DNA of 64,000 nt from Neolentinus lepideus HHB14362 ss-1 (taxonomy: Eukaryota; Basidiomycota; Agaricomycetes; Gloeophyllales; Gloeophyllaceae). The position numbers and the translations under genes are program-made. The stretch is from positions 7,781 to 71,780 of the forward strand of contig KV425583.1 in assembly GCA_001632425.1 (NCBI GenBank). Direction: 5' to 3'. The notes beneath the pieces were generated by a model, which was given only the letters and a program-made list of their open reading frames with translations, searched no databases and was not told the DNA's origin. The number at the start of each line of letters is the position of its first letter. Position 1 is the stretch's first letter. Positions 1 through 11,451 of the stretch are shown piece by piece.

Positions 1-461
1 TTGGAGCCAGAATGAATCTGGGGTACTCTCCCTAACTGGGAGACAGGGATAACCTGTAGAGGACTGCATTTCTCGTAGAAATGGATTACAAGAAGCTTGG
101 TTTGCCAGTTTAAACCAAAGGCAGCAGAGTAAGAATGATATGGGAGCTTGCATCATGGACATATGAGGAAAACTCTGTCTCAAGGTAGGAGCAAAATGTG
201 TGTCGACCGTTCAAGCAAGATAGTCTCTGAGCGTGGGAGTATACTACATAGTATTAAGCCTCCCCCATGTGGCAAGATCAAACCTTATCAGAACCTAAAG
301 CCATTTTCCTTTTTAGGAAGTTTTTATTACTTAATCAATTTCTAAATATGGCAATATAGTCTCAGGCAATTTGATCAGATTTCTTTGGCCTTACATCGCA
401 CTATATGGAAGACGAGGGTACATAATATCATTTTCATGCAGAGAGAACATCATTGTATTAT
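1..461. other. No gene recognised (left edge)
   Basis: Only short open frames without splice-consistent continuation are present. The stretch lies downstream of the stop codon of the minus-strand accessory gene and may contain its 3' UTR and polyadenylation region. I see no repeat or RNA gene here. Confidence 0.4.
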
Positions 462-3121
462 TTACTCCAAAGGAGGACTGGCAAGAAGAACAACCCACTG
501 AATATTCAAAGCTACATTAGACGTTCCTTCTTTGACCCACTGACCCACTGTATAAAACACCATTACTGCAGACTCTGGACGAATCTCCTTTCTATACCTT
601 GGCAATTTCATATCAGGAATGCGATCAATGTGCTTATCAAAGTTAATGGGCCTATCCATAACCTCCAAGCGTGCATCATAAACTGGAACTAATAGGAGAT
701 TAGCATACAAAATATATAATCCCTTTAAGACACTCACCAATATCATCAGGCTCCAATACGCCCAAAGAACCTGCTCCTGTAGAGCTATGGCTCTTGCTAG
801 GACTGTACAAAGACGCTGTTGACTTGTTCGACCTGGAAGGGGTACTTGGACCCTCATTGGTCTCTAAACAGTGAGAACGTTATTGATTAACACAAATAGA
901 TCGAGAAATTATGAGCACACATACCCTGGACTTGAACTGCTCTGGTAGAAAACTGGATGGCACTTCCATCCAGACGTGCAGCCATACCTTCAGTACGGTT
1001 GCATGCAGTGCACACTACAGATGCAAATCTCTCCCATTCTATAGTATGAAAGATGCCTGTAAGGTACTTCTGCTTCCAACCGCTGAAAAGCTTAGGAAAA
1101 ACCAGATGACATTCCTGCACCGAGACGACAGAAACACATAAAGCAGGTTCACCAGGCACGGTCTTGAGTGACAACTGGCCAGAACCACTGGGTGGCAATA
1201 GAATCCCAGGGGACACTCTGGACAGATTAAGATACCTGTGGCGAACAGTATCTTTACGCTCAAAGGTGATGGCAGACTTGATATAGCTATATTCTGTTAA
1301 TAGCTTGATTGTACACATAAAAATTGAGGACGTACTTGAGGATATTATCGACATGCTGACACTGTCTGCCACGAGAGGCATCCCTGCAAACAGGCCTCTC
1401 ATAACAAGTGACAAGCTGACGCCATCCACTAAACATAACCTGACCCCCCTCATTGAATCTGTTGTTTCTGGACGGTTTGAAGTATACAAGACTGTATGTC
1501 ACGTTTTAGAATAGGCATGATCTCAAAGGTGAATATGGACTCACTGGCGTAACAATGGCAGATCCACATAAGTATCCTTCAACAAAGGATCTTGTAGATA
1601 ACCGATCAAAGTGGGGTCTTCCATAGGCCTGATAACATGTGTCAGATTATATCGGAAACAAATGTATACACTTACTCTTCGTCACCATACTTTGTGACCT
1701 CTGAATTATCTGAATGACGATCATCCCTAATTGGGTAACATTGATCAGAATTTCATCAGATGGGAAAGTCAGGGATATATACGCACTTAACTTTAGGCAG
1801 ATCTTCATCATCTTCACTGTCATCACTAGCCGTACTGCTGTAGGGACAAACATCAACAAAATATTGCATCAGATATATAGTTGAAATACTCACCGCACAA
1901 TAGGAAGATTGTCACTGTCATCTTCATCTCTCTGATGATCAACTGGAGGTTTCTGATTGACACGATCCCTGCAAAACAATTAGTGCCAATAATAATAGAT
2001 AAACCAAGGAAACTAATGCATACCCTTTTTTAGACTTGCCGGTTGGAGTAGGCGCAATAACAACCTCTGGGACAAGTCTTCCAACCTTAGCATTTGTCTT
2101 ACTCCGTTTCACGGATCTAAGATGAGAGACAATGAGAACAACTCAATATGGTATGAAACAATGGTGACGTACTTCTCATCTTTGGGGACAACTTTGGTCT
2201 CCTCAGGATCACCTTTGCCATCACCAACATCTCCCTCCTCCTCCTCCTCCTCATCATCATCATCATCAGTCATCTCCACTCTACGTTTCGTCCCCCTGAC
2301 CATGCTAAAACCCTAATTAGAGTATACTAAATAAAGTGAAAGACACATACATTTTGTTAGGAACTTGCGTCACACCAGATATCTTCTTCCCAGAAACCGG
2401 AGTAGATTGAAGAAGCTCAGACACGGAGGGAAAGTCGCTGCAGATCATTAGTGCTAGTCTATTGATAAAGGGTGAGGACAGACGTACCCATCATCAACAC
2501 CTTCCCCATCACTAATTCTGTCACCACAGACAACCGTCAGCCTAGCTATCACAGATAAAACACAAGGTCAAATAGAGAGTACTTACTTGTCGATGTCAGA
2601 TCCAGTCTTCTCCTCCTCAGAGTCTACAGCAACAGCAATACGTCCTTTACCTTTACCCTTGATGTCTTGTTTCTTGGGTTTAATTGGCGTCCGTCGAGAC
2701 CCACCCACTTGGCGAGCAGGCTTGACCTTTGGCAACATCTTCTCCCTTAAAATAGATAATAGTTAGGACGATCGTGTCATATGTTAAAAACATCACTACT
2801 GCACCCATCAGAATCCAGTTCTATGACGTCCTCTTCAGCTTGTTTCCCAACCTCTGATTTCCTCCCTTTATCACTATAACTAGCAGAAACCTCTTGAGAC
2901 AACGTCATCGGACTACAAATGAAAGTAAATGATCATCAAGGAAACATTTGGAACAACAGTCACACATACCTCCCAAGCCGCTTGTTAGTAGTGGTTTTTC
3001 TAGTCGATTTCCTGATATATATACGAGTTAGAATTACAAACAGAATAATGTTAAATATTGTCGAAGGTGGGAGAACTCACCGGGCCGGAGGATCCTCACT
3101 GGTACTCTTGCATTCAGTCAT
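462..3121 (-). CDS. Multi-exon agaricomycete accessory protein with acidic/basic N-terminus
   Basis: I do not recognise a named function. About a dozen short exons can be joined with GT-AG introns of 50-80 nt and consistent phases. The start at 3121 gives MTECKSTSEDPPARKSTRK. The first half is low complexity, alternating Lys/Arg-rich and Asp/Glu-rich stretches, including a run of about five Asp and six Glu near 2240-2270. A block beginning EPMEDPTLIGYLQDPLLKD (about 1645-1560) follows. Then come a long globular exon pair (about 1480-925) containing VVCTACNRTEGM, a Ser/Thr-rich linker, and a C-terminal block with VPVYDARLEVMDRPINFD and ending in ALNIQWVVLLASPPLE. Family knowledge from memory: mushrooms carry many uncharacterised proteins with this 'QDP-LKDxYxDLP ... 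PVYDxR ... NIQWVVLL' layout. The charged N-terminus suggests a nuclear or chromatin protein, but that is inference. Convergent or divergent partners of related type follow at 3.7 and 6.2 kb. Confidence 0.75.
2235..2268. repeat. Trinucleotide microsatellite (CTC)n(ATC)n
   Basis: A run of CTC followed by ATC triplets on the plus strand. On the minus strand it encodes the poly-Asp/poly-Glu tract of the accessory gene. Being in frame, length changes would only alter the acidic tract. Confidence 0.8.
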
Positions 3122-3745
3122 AATTGAACAGCTAGGACACCAAGTGGATGGGAGGTGCACAAGCAACGACTCAGATGGGAGCGAGGGAAATGACTCAAAG
3201 GGAGTCGGGGAGATTGGTGACGAACAGGTGAACAAGGGTGTCTTTTATGTCTCTATCCTCCGGGTGAAAACGGATGGTCAAAAATGAAATATGCCTTTTA
3301 TGGATTCACAGACATGCCACGGAATTGCGTCAATGTGGCTCATATCACCGTCTCAATTACTAAGAAGAACCAGACATCAGAAATAGCACATGGCTACCAT
3401 AAGCCACAGTTCGGTCATACGGCCCGTCGTAAAGAATATCAGTGGAATTTACAGAACGACTGGTATAGTCCAGTTGAAGGTAGAAAGGAACCATTCTAAC
3501 CCCAAATATCTCTCTCTGAGCCTCAATGAATTCTTCCTATGATTGTGACCAGGCTAGTAAGTTGCATGCTTTAACAAAGCAAGGGCCATGTTTAACAAGC
3601 GATAGCAAAAACTCTGGGAGAATGGATATCCAAGCTGAGCAGTACCAACTTGGGAGAAACCAGGTGGAAGCAGCTCTCAGTCGTAACTGATAGTGTATGT
3701 GACCATAATTTATTAACATCTTGCTCTTCACTCACCTATATTCAG

Positions 3746-4774
3746 CCGGACAGAATCCGACATGCCACGACTCTGACACCATCACAGAATGACAGCAGAG
3801 TCAGGCGATTTGCCTACCATCCGGACGAAGAAGGTTGTTATGAAGAAGTCATTCTGCGGGTCCAAGGAATATTATGTATCAAAGACCTCCCCCCTCAACT
3901 GGATCCTATATAGTACGTACCCAAGCAATTTAATGATTTAGAACAACACCAATTTAATTGGCGTGTAGCATCAAACAGAACCAGAACTATAGGAAAGCCT
4001 TCCTTCGACAATCTATCCGCTTGACCGGATTCTCCGATAAGATGTTCCAGAGAAACGTGGATGGAATTCAGTACATTAGCCGTCATCTTTCCCGCTTATT
4101 TAAGGAAGGATCTGTAACGGAATGGCAGCCTTCTGATTTTGACGGTCATCAAGCATTGGACATATCTAATCGCTATTTCATGACTAGAAAACATAACAGT
4201 ACCGACCTTGATGTGCCCTTTGCGGCGACGGTGGATCCCCACGGTTTTCTAGAGAAGCTTACCGACAATCAATGGACCCACACGGACGATAACAAAGTCA
4301 CCTATCACCAAATGATCCAAGAAAGAGATCAGTTCAAGTAAGTCAGCTTTGCATATACAAACATTTGAACTAAGGCTAATAAATATTAAAGATACATCAC
4401 TGCCGATCCTGCCATTTTCCGACTGGGAGACATTGTTGAAGCCGAAATTTCAATCTTCGTTTTATCTCAGGGCCAAGGACCGAATCAGCATCGAGTTACC
4501 TTGGTATTGAGGTCCTTGACATTGCTAGACGCAAAATATTCAGATGTAAGTGGATCATAAAGACATCATTTATTATCTAACTTGACCATATCAGGCGGTT
4601 TATGTTAATCCCACAAGTTCAAGCTCGACACCGAGGAACCAAGTGAAGCCAATAACAGTGACCAAAGTTAAAAGACGTACCGGACATGAAGATCAAGAAG
4701 TGCAGGACACGCGTCGGGAACTTTCCAAGATGCGCCTCGAGGGAGACGCGCAGGACCGGATGATGACTGAGTAG
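3746..4774 (+). CDS. Accessory protein of the 'GDIVEA' family, 5' end unresolved
   Basis: Four exons join in phase: DRIRHATTLTPSQND...QLDPI; then YIKQNQNYRKAFLRQSIRL through YHQMIQERDQF; then a block with AIFRLGDIVEAEISIFVL and RVTLVLRSLTLLDAKYSD; then a basic tail ending at TAG 4772-4774. Introns are about 55-60 nt with clear GTACGT/GTAAGT donors. From memory, many uncharacterised Agaricomycete proteins contain a histidine-containing 'H-T-x-D-N-x-V-x-Y' segment followed by 'FR[VL]GDIVEAQ' and an 'LRxxxLLD' strand; this gene has both. I could not find an upstream exon with an ATG whose phase fits, so the gene may be 5'-truncated or its first exon undetected. Possible small exons near 3632 (MDIQAEQYQLGRNQ) do not match in phase. 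No biochemical function can be assigned. Confidence 0.6.
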
Positions 4775-5600
4775 AGCGCCCATCGAAGAGGCAACAATAT
4801 GCTTTAAATAGACTATTTGATAGTATTTTGATAGAAGTTGTGATAACAAGTACCCGAGCGCTGGGCTCTCTAAGAAGTGGCAACGTGGGAAACATACCTT
4901 AAAAGGACTTGTAGCATCCACTCGCAACACCATCTAGAGGCCAGGCTAACTGAAGTGACTACCTCATACTACAGTTTCAGAGCACATTGATTTAAATCAT
5001 GTAAAATATTTTACGGTAAAATGCCTAAAATATATAGTAAATCACAGGAGGAATAACCATCTAAAGACAATGACCCAACCGGGTACTCATGCCAATTGAG
5101 ACGCCCAACTATTAATCGTAGTTCTTAGGTCATCATTTACTAGACACTGATCCCAGAAAACAAGCGCGGAAAGAAGCACACGCTTCTACTCTAAGAAGCC
5201 ATCAGGAGGCTGTGCTGAATGAATACAAGTTTCGGTGCTTCGAAGTTTGATTTTAGATCACAGAACCGTAGCATCGTGCAAAATGACTTTGAGTGCAGCG
5301 CAAAAGCACGAAGACACAATGGAAAATTCATTAGGCTAACACGTAATGTATATAAGCGGTCCGTAACAAGTAAGTCCTAAGTCCACGAATAATAGCTTGA
5401 AAGAATACGCAGCGGCTGACATCTTTCCCAGACAGACGGGCACCGTAAATATGCAGCAGGATGTTAAATACGTGTAAGTGTTGACTGACTACGCACGTAA
5501 CACACAGACTATATGGTTGCGCCTATATATAAATGATCGTTAATCCGTTGGAATAACGAGCATTCATATACGGGCACAGCATATATTAACCGTTCAAGTG
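4775..5600. other. AT-rich spacer without a recognised gene
   Basis: Stop-rich in all frames with no exon-like blocks. It separates two members of the accessory cluster. No terminal inverted repeat or microsatellite noticed. Confidence 0.4.
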
Positions 5601-5953
5601 GAAGGTATGACGTAGAAGGGCTGCAAAAACGAGCGGAAATGCAAGCAAAGTACGTCATAACCCATGTGGATTGACAGTTTTGGGGATCGATCAATTAACT
5701 TAGATTTCTCAGATTGATCGCGACATATCTTAAACCGGGCGCAGCGCGAATGGAATCATGATTCAAACTGGATTTAGAGGGGCTAATCAAATGCCCAAAC
5801 TTGGCGGTAAATGCTCGGAGATTATGACTGCTCTCGATATTCTGCCCGTGGTGCCTTCAAGTCGAAATTGAAACAACACTATCTACTGCATGGAAAAGAC
5901 AAGGTTTTCGTGCATCCGGTATGGATGAAAAACCGACAGGAAATGCATGCAAA
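5601..5953 (+). pseudogene. Relic or duplicated first exons of the adjacent accessory gene
   Basis: Two exon-like ends followed by the same donor occur in tandem. The first reads GLQKRAEMQAK then GTACGT at 5650. The second reads WMKNRQEMHAK then GTACGT at 5954. The 26 bases at 5635-5660 and 5939-5964 differ at only one position. The second exon begins near 5811 (MLGDYDCSRYSARGAF) and contains LKQHYLLHGKDKVFVHPVW. That resembles ALHERYLLYRQENGCSHPLW in the first exon of the gene starting at 6189. I read these as earlier copies of the first exon that may be dead or used alternatively. They could instead belong to a separate short gene. Confidence 0.35.
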
Positions 5954-6188
5954 GTACGTCATAAGTTCATACGTGCGTCGGATTCAGGTACGGACCAACC
6001 TAATCGTGATTTGCCACAGCGATCGGAAACATACCCAATCGGGACAGGCGGGAGGGCAAGGACCGTTCCAACTTGATCGCAAGGGTCCCCTCAAAAATTA
6101 TAGCCTGGTGACGACCCGTTTCCCTCCCCCCCCACCCCTTTGAGTCGGTCTAACGGACTTATACGTTTGAACGCTCTCCGCAGAGACT

Positions 6189-9100
6189 ATGGCTGCCCTA
6201 GAGGATTTCCCGGCTATCCCAAAGTACTTTGAATCAGCTTTACATGAACGCTATCTGCTGTACCGCCAGGAGAACGGATGCTCCCATCCGTTATGGCCGT
6301 GGGGTGACGCTATTATCGTTTTGACGTCTGTGGCACAAGAAGATGTTGATAAAAAGTACGTGTATATCTTTCAACGGACGCATACAGGCAACTAATCGAA
6401 TAACTAGAATAAAGATGTATAAGACACGCAGCTTACCCAGTACGGCACGCACGGTGGAAGAGATCGAGAACATCGGCTTCTTGCAATTGAAGCCAGGCAA
6501 CGCTGTATTTATTCGGATCGTCGAAGGAGAACGTGACAGAGGGTTGGACGGGAACCCGGAGGCGGACGACTTGCAGGGATGGGTTACGGACGAGGGTGTT
6601 TTGCAGCAGAGCGGGATACTAGGAGGGGGGGGGGTGATGGAGCGGATGGATGCACTGTCACAGGAGATGTTGGGCCCAGTAGAGCAAAGGTCAGAGTCAC
6701 CGCCTAGTGCGGCTAATAAATACACGGGCGGAATCGCGCTGGAACGGGAGTTACACCGGTTGAACTCCAGGCCATCCAACAGACAAGGCGCCCGCTGCTA
6801 CAGCCTTGGATATACGGTTGAGCGCCCTCGGGGAGTCGTTCATCCAGCTAAGAACATGCAACAAGACGTGATGGAGCCAGGTGGGGAGAGCATACGGTCT
6901 AGACTGCTGAATGTGAGTGTCATCATGCCGGGTCTGTCCAATATAGCCTCTAACTAGTGGTATTCAGGTGACTACGGAGTATGGCGGCTTGGCGATGCGA
7001 CTGGCGCCGCAGGACCGCATCAACTTGCTGGAGCAGTATGGTCTCCAGCGCAAAGTCCCTCCTATGGGACACCGCAACAACAGGCTCTTCTGGACTGGAT
7101 TACAGGCTAACGTTTCCCGTCCAGTCCTTTCCGGGAATTCAGATGAACTTAAGCAAGACCTCGGCCGAGCAGGCGACGCTCACCCCGATAATCACGACCA
7201 GATTGGATCGTTTACGCAAATACTCGTTCTCTCGAAGACACCCGCTGAGTACACGCCCGCATATTTTTTCTTGATTGAGTTCGGTTTATTCACGGTGATG
7301 GAATACGGCACCACGATAGCGTTTTCTGGTCTAAGGCTGCACTCTCGTATTCCTTCCATTGCACCATCTTCAGTCCAACAAATCCCATCCGATATATATT
7401 CCATTGTAGCTGTTCTCTATCAGACATCGATGCTCGCAAACATTCAAGACTGTCGTGTTCCACTGTGTACGCATCCGACTGCCGGGACCCTAACCTTACC
7501 ACCTGAAGCTTGGAAGGCCAGCCTCCAGGGACGACGCCAAGAATCCACCATGTTTCAAGACGGGCATACGTTAGGGGGAGAGAGGCATCCTGAATACATG
7601 CTCACATTACTGTCTGGACTGATAAACTACGCTACAAGGTGCGTTCTTGTCTATTTATAGTATTATATTTTATTCGAACCTGCGCATCTCAGTTTTGATC
7701 CCGAATACAACATACATTTTGATCCGACTGAATTCGCCAATATCACGAACATCACCCGACGCCGAACTGGTGAAACCATTCACATTGACGCCTCCTGTGT
7801 TAATGCACCAGAGACCGCGGCGACCGTAACCAACTGGAATGCCTTGATTAGGCAACAACGGCTGCTACTTGGAGGACCAAATTCCATCGACGGAGTGCTA
7901 CCATCTCGAGGTAAAGTATCTATTTGCTCTAATTAGTTAGCCGATAACAAACTATTTATTGTATTATTCCGCAGCGCCTATGGACGAATCAAAACCATCG
8001 GAAGCAGCAGAAGTGCCCAAAACAAGTCTGAACCTTCGCTCAAGCAAGGAAACAAAGGGAAAAGACAAACGTACGCATGGATATTGCTAACAATTAGATT
8101 AAACTAATGTTTTTGACAGGGAAACTACTGCTCCACGTATTCATCAAAGACAGGATATCCGCGGATGGTAAACTCATCATGGCGGTCAACGATACTGAGG
8201 CGCAAGCCAGCTCCTATACCGAGGGAGCATCTAGTTCGAGAATGACTCTTAGAGATAGATCAAGGAACAGTTCTAGGGGTAGAAACACGGGTGAAGGTAG
8301 ACGGTACAAAACCCAATAGGCAGAATTTGATTCCTGACTACTAGTTTAAAGAATATCAAAGTGATGCAGATAACGACGGTGAACCTGAGATTACTGGGAA
8401 ACAACCTGGTACGTTAAAGGCACATGGTCATAACAACACTGATATGCAAATATACATCAGGTGCTATACATATAGCTGGAAATGCCCCCATCCTTCGATT
8501 ACTGAACAAAACAACGTTGGAAGAAGAACTCCGGAAAGTGAAGGGCGAACTTAGCTCCAATGCTAGATCCAGATCCACCTATGTCCTGCCGAACGCAGGA
8601 CATGTGGCTTCCTTATCTGCAACATTAATTGCATTCAGCCACCAGGATCCACGGGGCGTACCAGGAGTACAGGTAGCCACACAGATGCCTAATATATGGG
8701 CAAATCTGGTCAAGACGGAGAAGAGACTACAGGCGATCTCCATCACTGACCGAATTCTCAAGCATGCGCTCATTGTAGGGACATGGAAAGCTTGGGTCTT
8801 TCTCGAAGTGGATTGCAGGGAAGACTGTCAATCTGCGCTACACAAGAGGCAGCGAAATTGGCTCACCGATCTATCTCGCAAAATATATGATCATCAGACT
8901 CACCGGATGCTCCATACCCTAGAATTGAACAGCAAGGTTCTTCTACGAGGGTTTGATAGGGAATTAACTGCCAAGATCAAGCCAACGACGACTATACGGT
9001 TAGGTAGTGATGCGGAGGATCACACTATCAATTTGGTACTGGACACCCTAGGCGAATGGATGGGATATCCACGTAAGGGAGGTAAAGCATCACTGTGGAA

Positions 9101-9398
9101 GCAACAAGGAGCTATGCTCGACGTCCTAGTGTCACTCACCGGTAATTCCCACCTATTTTTCTTAGAGGAAACATGGGTAGCTTTCAAAAATCCCAAAAGT
9201 GCTATATTCCTGAGGAAACCCGTACGAAAAATACCGGAATCTACGTGGACGTTGCTGGAGGATAAACTAAGAGAAAAATTGGACAAAGAGGGAAAGGCGG
9301 TGGTGATGGACCATATAGAGGAGCTGGGGAGACTTTTCTCACCTTATATAGGACAACTAGAAATGATGCACCAGGGAGCAAGGAATAAAGAAGCATAG
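6189..9398 (+). CDS. Accessory protein with a putative double-stranded beta-helix (2OG dioxygenase-like) core
   Basis: Eight exons (6189-6355, 6408-6912, 6968-7638, 7693-7910, 7975-8070, 8120-8296, 8352-8408, 8461-9398) join in phase to a 942-residue protein starting MAALEDFPAIPKYFESALHE. Residues about 296-298 are HPD, followed by hydrophobic strands, then GTTIAFSGLRLH with a His near 349. This H-x-D ... G-[TS]-x-[IV]-x-F-S-x-x-x-x-H order resembles the iron-binding core of 2-oxoglutarate/Fe(II) dioxygenases, including the TET/JBP-like enzymes that are expanded in mushrooms. The basic residue expected to hold 2-oxoglutarate after the second His is not obvious. A Ser/Lys-rich linker follows (about 610-720). 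A C-terminal region of about 310 residues starts near AIHIAGNAPILRLLNKTT and is predicted helical. Catalytic activity is unproven. It lies downstream of two related accessory genes on a common theme, possibly a co-inherited cluster. Confidence 0.75.
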
Positions 9399-9577
9399 GT
9401 AGAGGGAGGGGCAGAATATAATACAAGCAATTGAATACATTTATAATAACCGCAAAATACAAGACAAATGGCTCGAAGAACAGATCACAGAGTTATCAGG
9501 CGTGAATGCGCCCAGCCTCAACATGGATCATGATACTGAAAACGTAACATCAAAAGTGTTCCAGTTCAACGGTAATA

Positions 9578-9919
9578 ATGGACATACCTCTCCAATATAT
9601 ACCAAATATCATCCATGTCATCATCCTGGACATCGACAGTACGCCTGCCGTGATCACCCAACCGAAAAACCAAGACCTCCCCATACCATTTGCGCCCAGC
9701 GCAGTATTCGAAAATGCTCTCATTGTAATGGGGGTAATGGATCTTGCTCCTGTTGAAATAGACCTTCAAGACGAGAGGACCATGCGACCCCCGGTCGGTG
9801 TCCCAAGTAACACATTGAACCCTTCTTGGATATGTGAAGTTCTCACAGACAACTTGAGGGACGTTGAAAGGAACATGAAAGCGTTGACGAGAGACAGGGG
9901 CGAAGAGGGAACGGAATGA
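9578..9919 (+). CDS. Small open frame, possible fragment related to the upstream accessory gene
   Basis: An open frame of 113 codons, starting MDIPLQYIPNIIHVIILDID and ending GEEGTE, contains AVFENALIVMGVMDLAPVEIDLQDE. This resembles RILKHALIVGTWKAWVFLEVD in the last exon of the gene just upstream, suggesting a duplicated fragment. It may instead be an exon of a separate gene whose first part lies around 9502-9560 (MNAPSLNMDHDTENVTSK). No function assigned. Confidence 0.3.
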   Translation: MDIPLQYIPNIIHVIILDIDSTPAVITQPKNQDLPIPFAPSAVFENALIVMGVMDLAPVEIDLQDERTMRPPVGVPSNTLNPSWICEVLTDNLRDVERNMKALTRDRGEEGTE

Positions 9920-11451
9920 GCCCTCAACAGGGAGATGGAGACATTTCACACAAGATTCCTACAACAGAAAGGAATAATAAGGACCGACACATCAGAAAAA
10001 CAGGGATTCACTCACAGAGAACGCCATAATATAAAACAGCAAATTCAGAATAGATTCAATGTGGAAGGAAAACGAAAATACAGTAGCCACAAATGCTAAG
10101 TCGTATAAACAGCATAGACACAGTCGTTGACCAATCAGATCGCTCCAATCCGAATCGACGCGGAAACCGTCCAACGCCACCGACTTCAAATCCTTCACGT
10201 AGTCAATTCCCACGGTCAATGAGAGTTCGAACTCTGTAAAACATATCGGAGCCGCGTAACAGCTCCTAAAATGCGGAAAATATTACAGGAGGTGTCAATA
10301 CATGTCAAAAGCTTATATTAAAAAATTCAAAGAGATAGGAGCTACGTGGAATGCAGAGCAAGACCAAAACTGAGCAAGAGCACTACAAAACTAATTTTGT
10401 AGTCATTTTGTAGTCAACACTACAAGCGGACGTTCAAGCGGGCATTGAAAAATGTAGTAGCCACTACACCTAAATGGTCCCACGACTTCTCGGCCATCAT
10501 GCTCCTGTTCGGCAACCCGCTCATTCTCGGCGTAAAGACTCGTTCCTTCGTAAACTCAGGACTCGTAACAAGCACCTGTTCTCCTCCATCAGCGACTGGA
10601 TGCGCAAGTGCTCTAACAGTTGGTACTTCATGATATCGACCAAAACGAGACGCACCAGTACAGCTTGGGACTGAAGGGTCCGACCTCGTCACTCGGAGAT
10701 TTGATGATATATTGAGTGTACAAGATCCACAGACAGTATAGGTCGATGATATTGGATCGCGCCGAGGGGTAGAGCATGTTGACATTCCAAGATATAAAGT
10801 CAGCACCTCTTCGTTCTCTTCGTTCATTTCATATGCTTATTTTCTTTTGTATTATTAGATTGCGAGCGCATCGCCAGGAAGACTCGCTGCATCATAATAC
10901 AGTGCTACTGGAACACTAGGCACTCATAAAATCACAACTTCAGTGCGAGCAGCTGGATGACGATTGAGCGCCGCACTATGCGGAAGTCAATCATCTGTGT
11001 AGAAACTCTTTCACTGTCGAGCAGCTCGATCCCAATGCCTTGAAGGTATCGGACGAGCAACGAAGTACGTTTCAGGGACCGATGGATCGTGTGTATAGGT
11101 GGTAATTGCTACCTGATTAAATCCTGTTAGTATTTCAGTGAAAGTTTTTTCTCCAGATACTCTGTCTTGCATTGACTTCACCAGGATGCAGTTGACACCC
11201 ATTTGCCTCGAACTTTTTGCATAGCATTCCGCTCCATCACATGACACCAAAATGTTTATATCCCTAGTCATCAAATCGGCTGCATTAGTATCTCGTCTTT
11301 GTATCGCGTTGTAAAGTACTCTCATATACCTCTGCTATTGTTCTTTAGCAACCCAACGCCACAAGCGCGACTGTCACTGATAGGTGACACGTGTTACGCT
11401 CGCGTGACCCAGACGCGTTCATGACTCCAAACACCCCTGCTAGCTTGTACT
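9920..11451. other. Intergenic region, no gene recognised
   Basis: Contains AT-rich sequence, a short perfect hairpin at 10382-10403, and scattered ACTACA/TGTAGT copies between 10380 and 10480. The open frames on both strands are short and have no splice-compatible neighbours. The right end is presumably the promoter of the Sos7-like gene. Confidence 0.4.
10382..10403. repeat. Short perfect inverted repeat (9-bp arms, 4-base loop)
   Basis: ACTACAAAA, then CTAA, then TTTTGTAGT. A further TTTTGTAGT follows immediately, and ACTAC motifs recur to about 10480. It could be the edge of a small decayed transposable element or an AT-rich hairpin without function. Confidence 0.5.

Noticed and set aside
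10420..10827. Minus-strand open frame of 135 codons
   Set aside because: Ser/Thr/Arg-rich chance-like composition and no splice partners.
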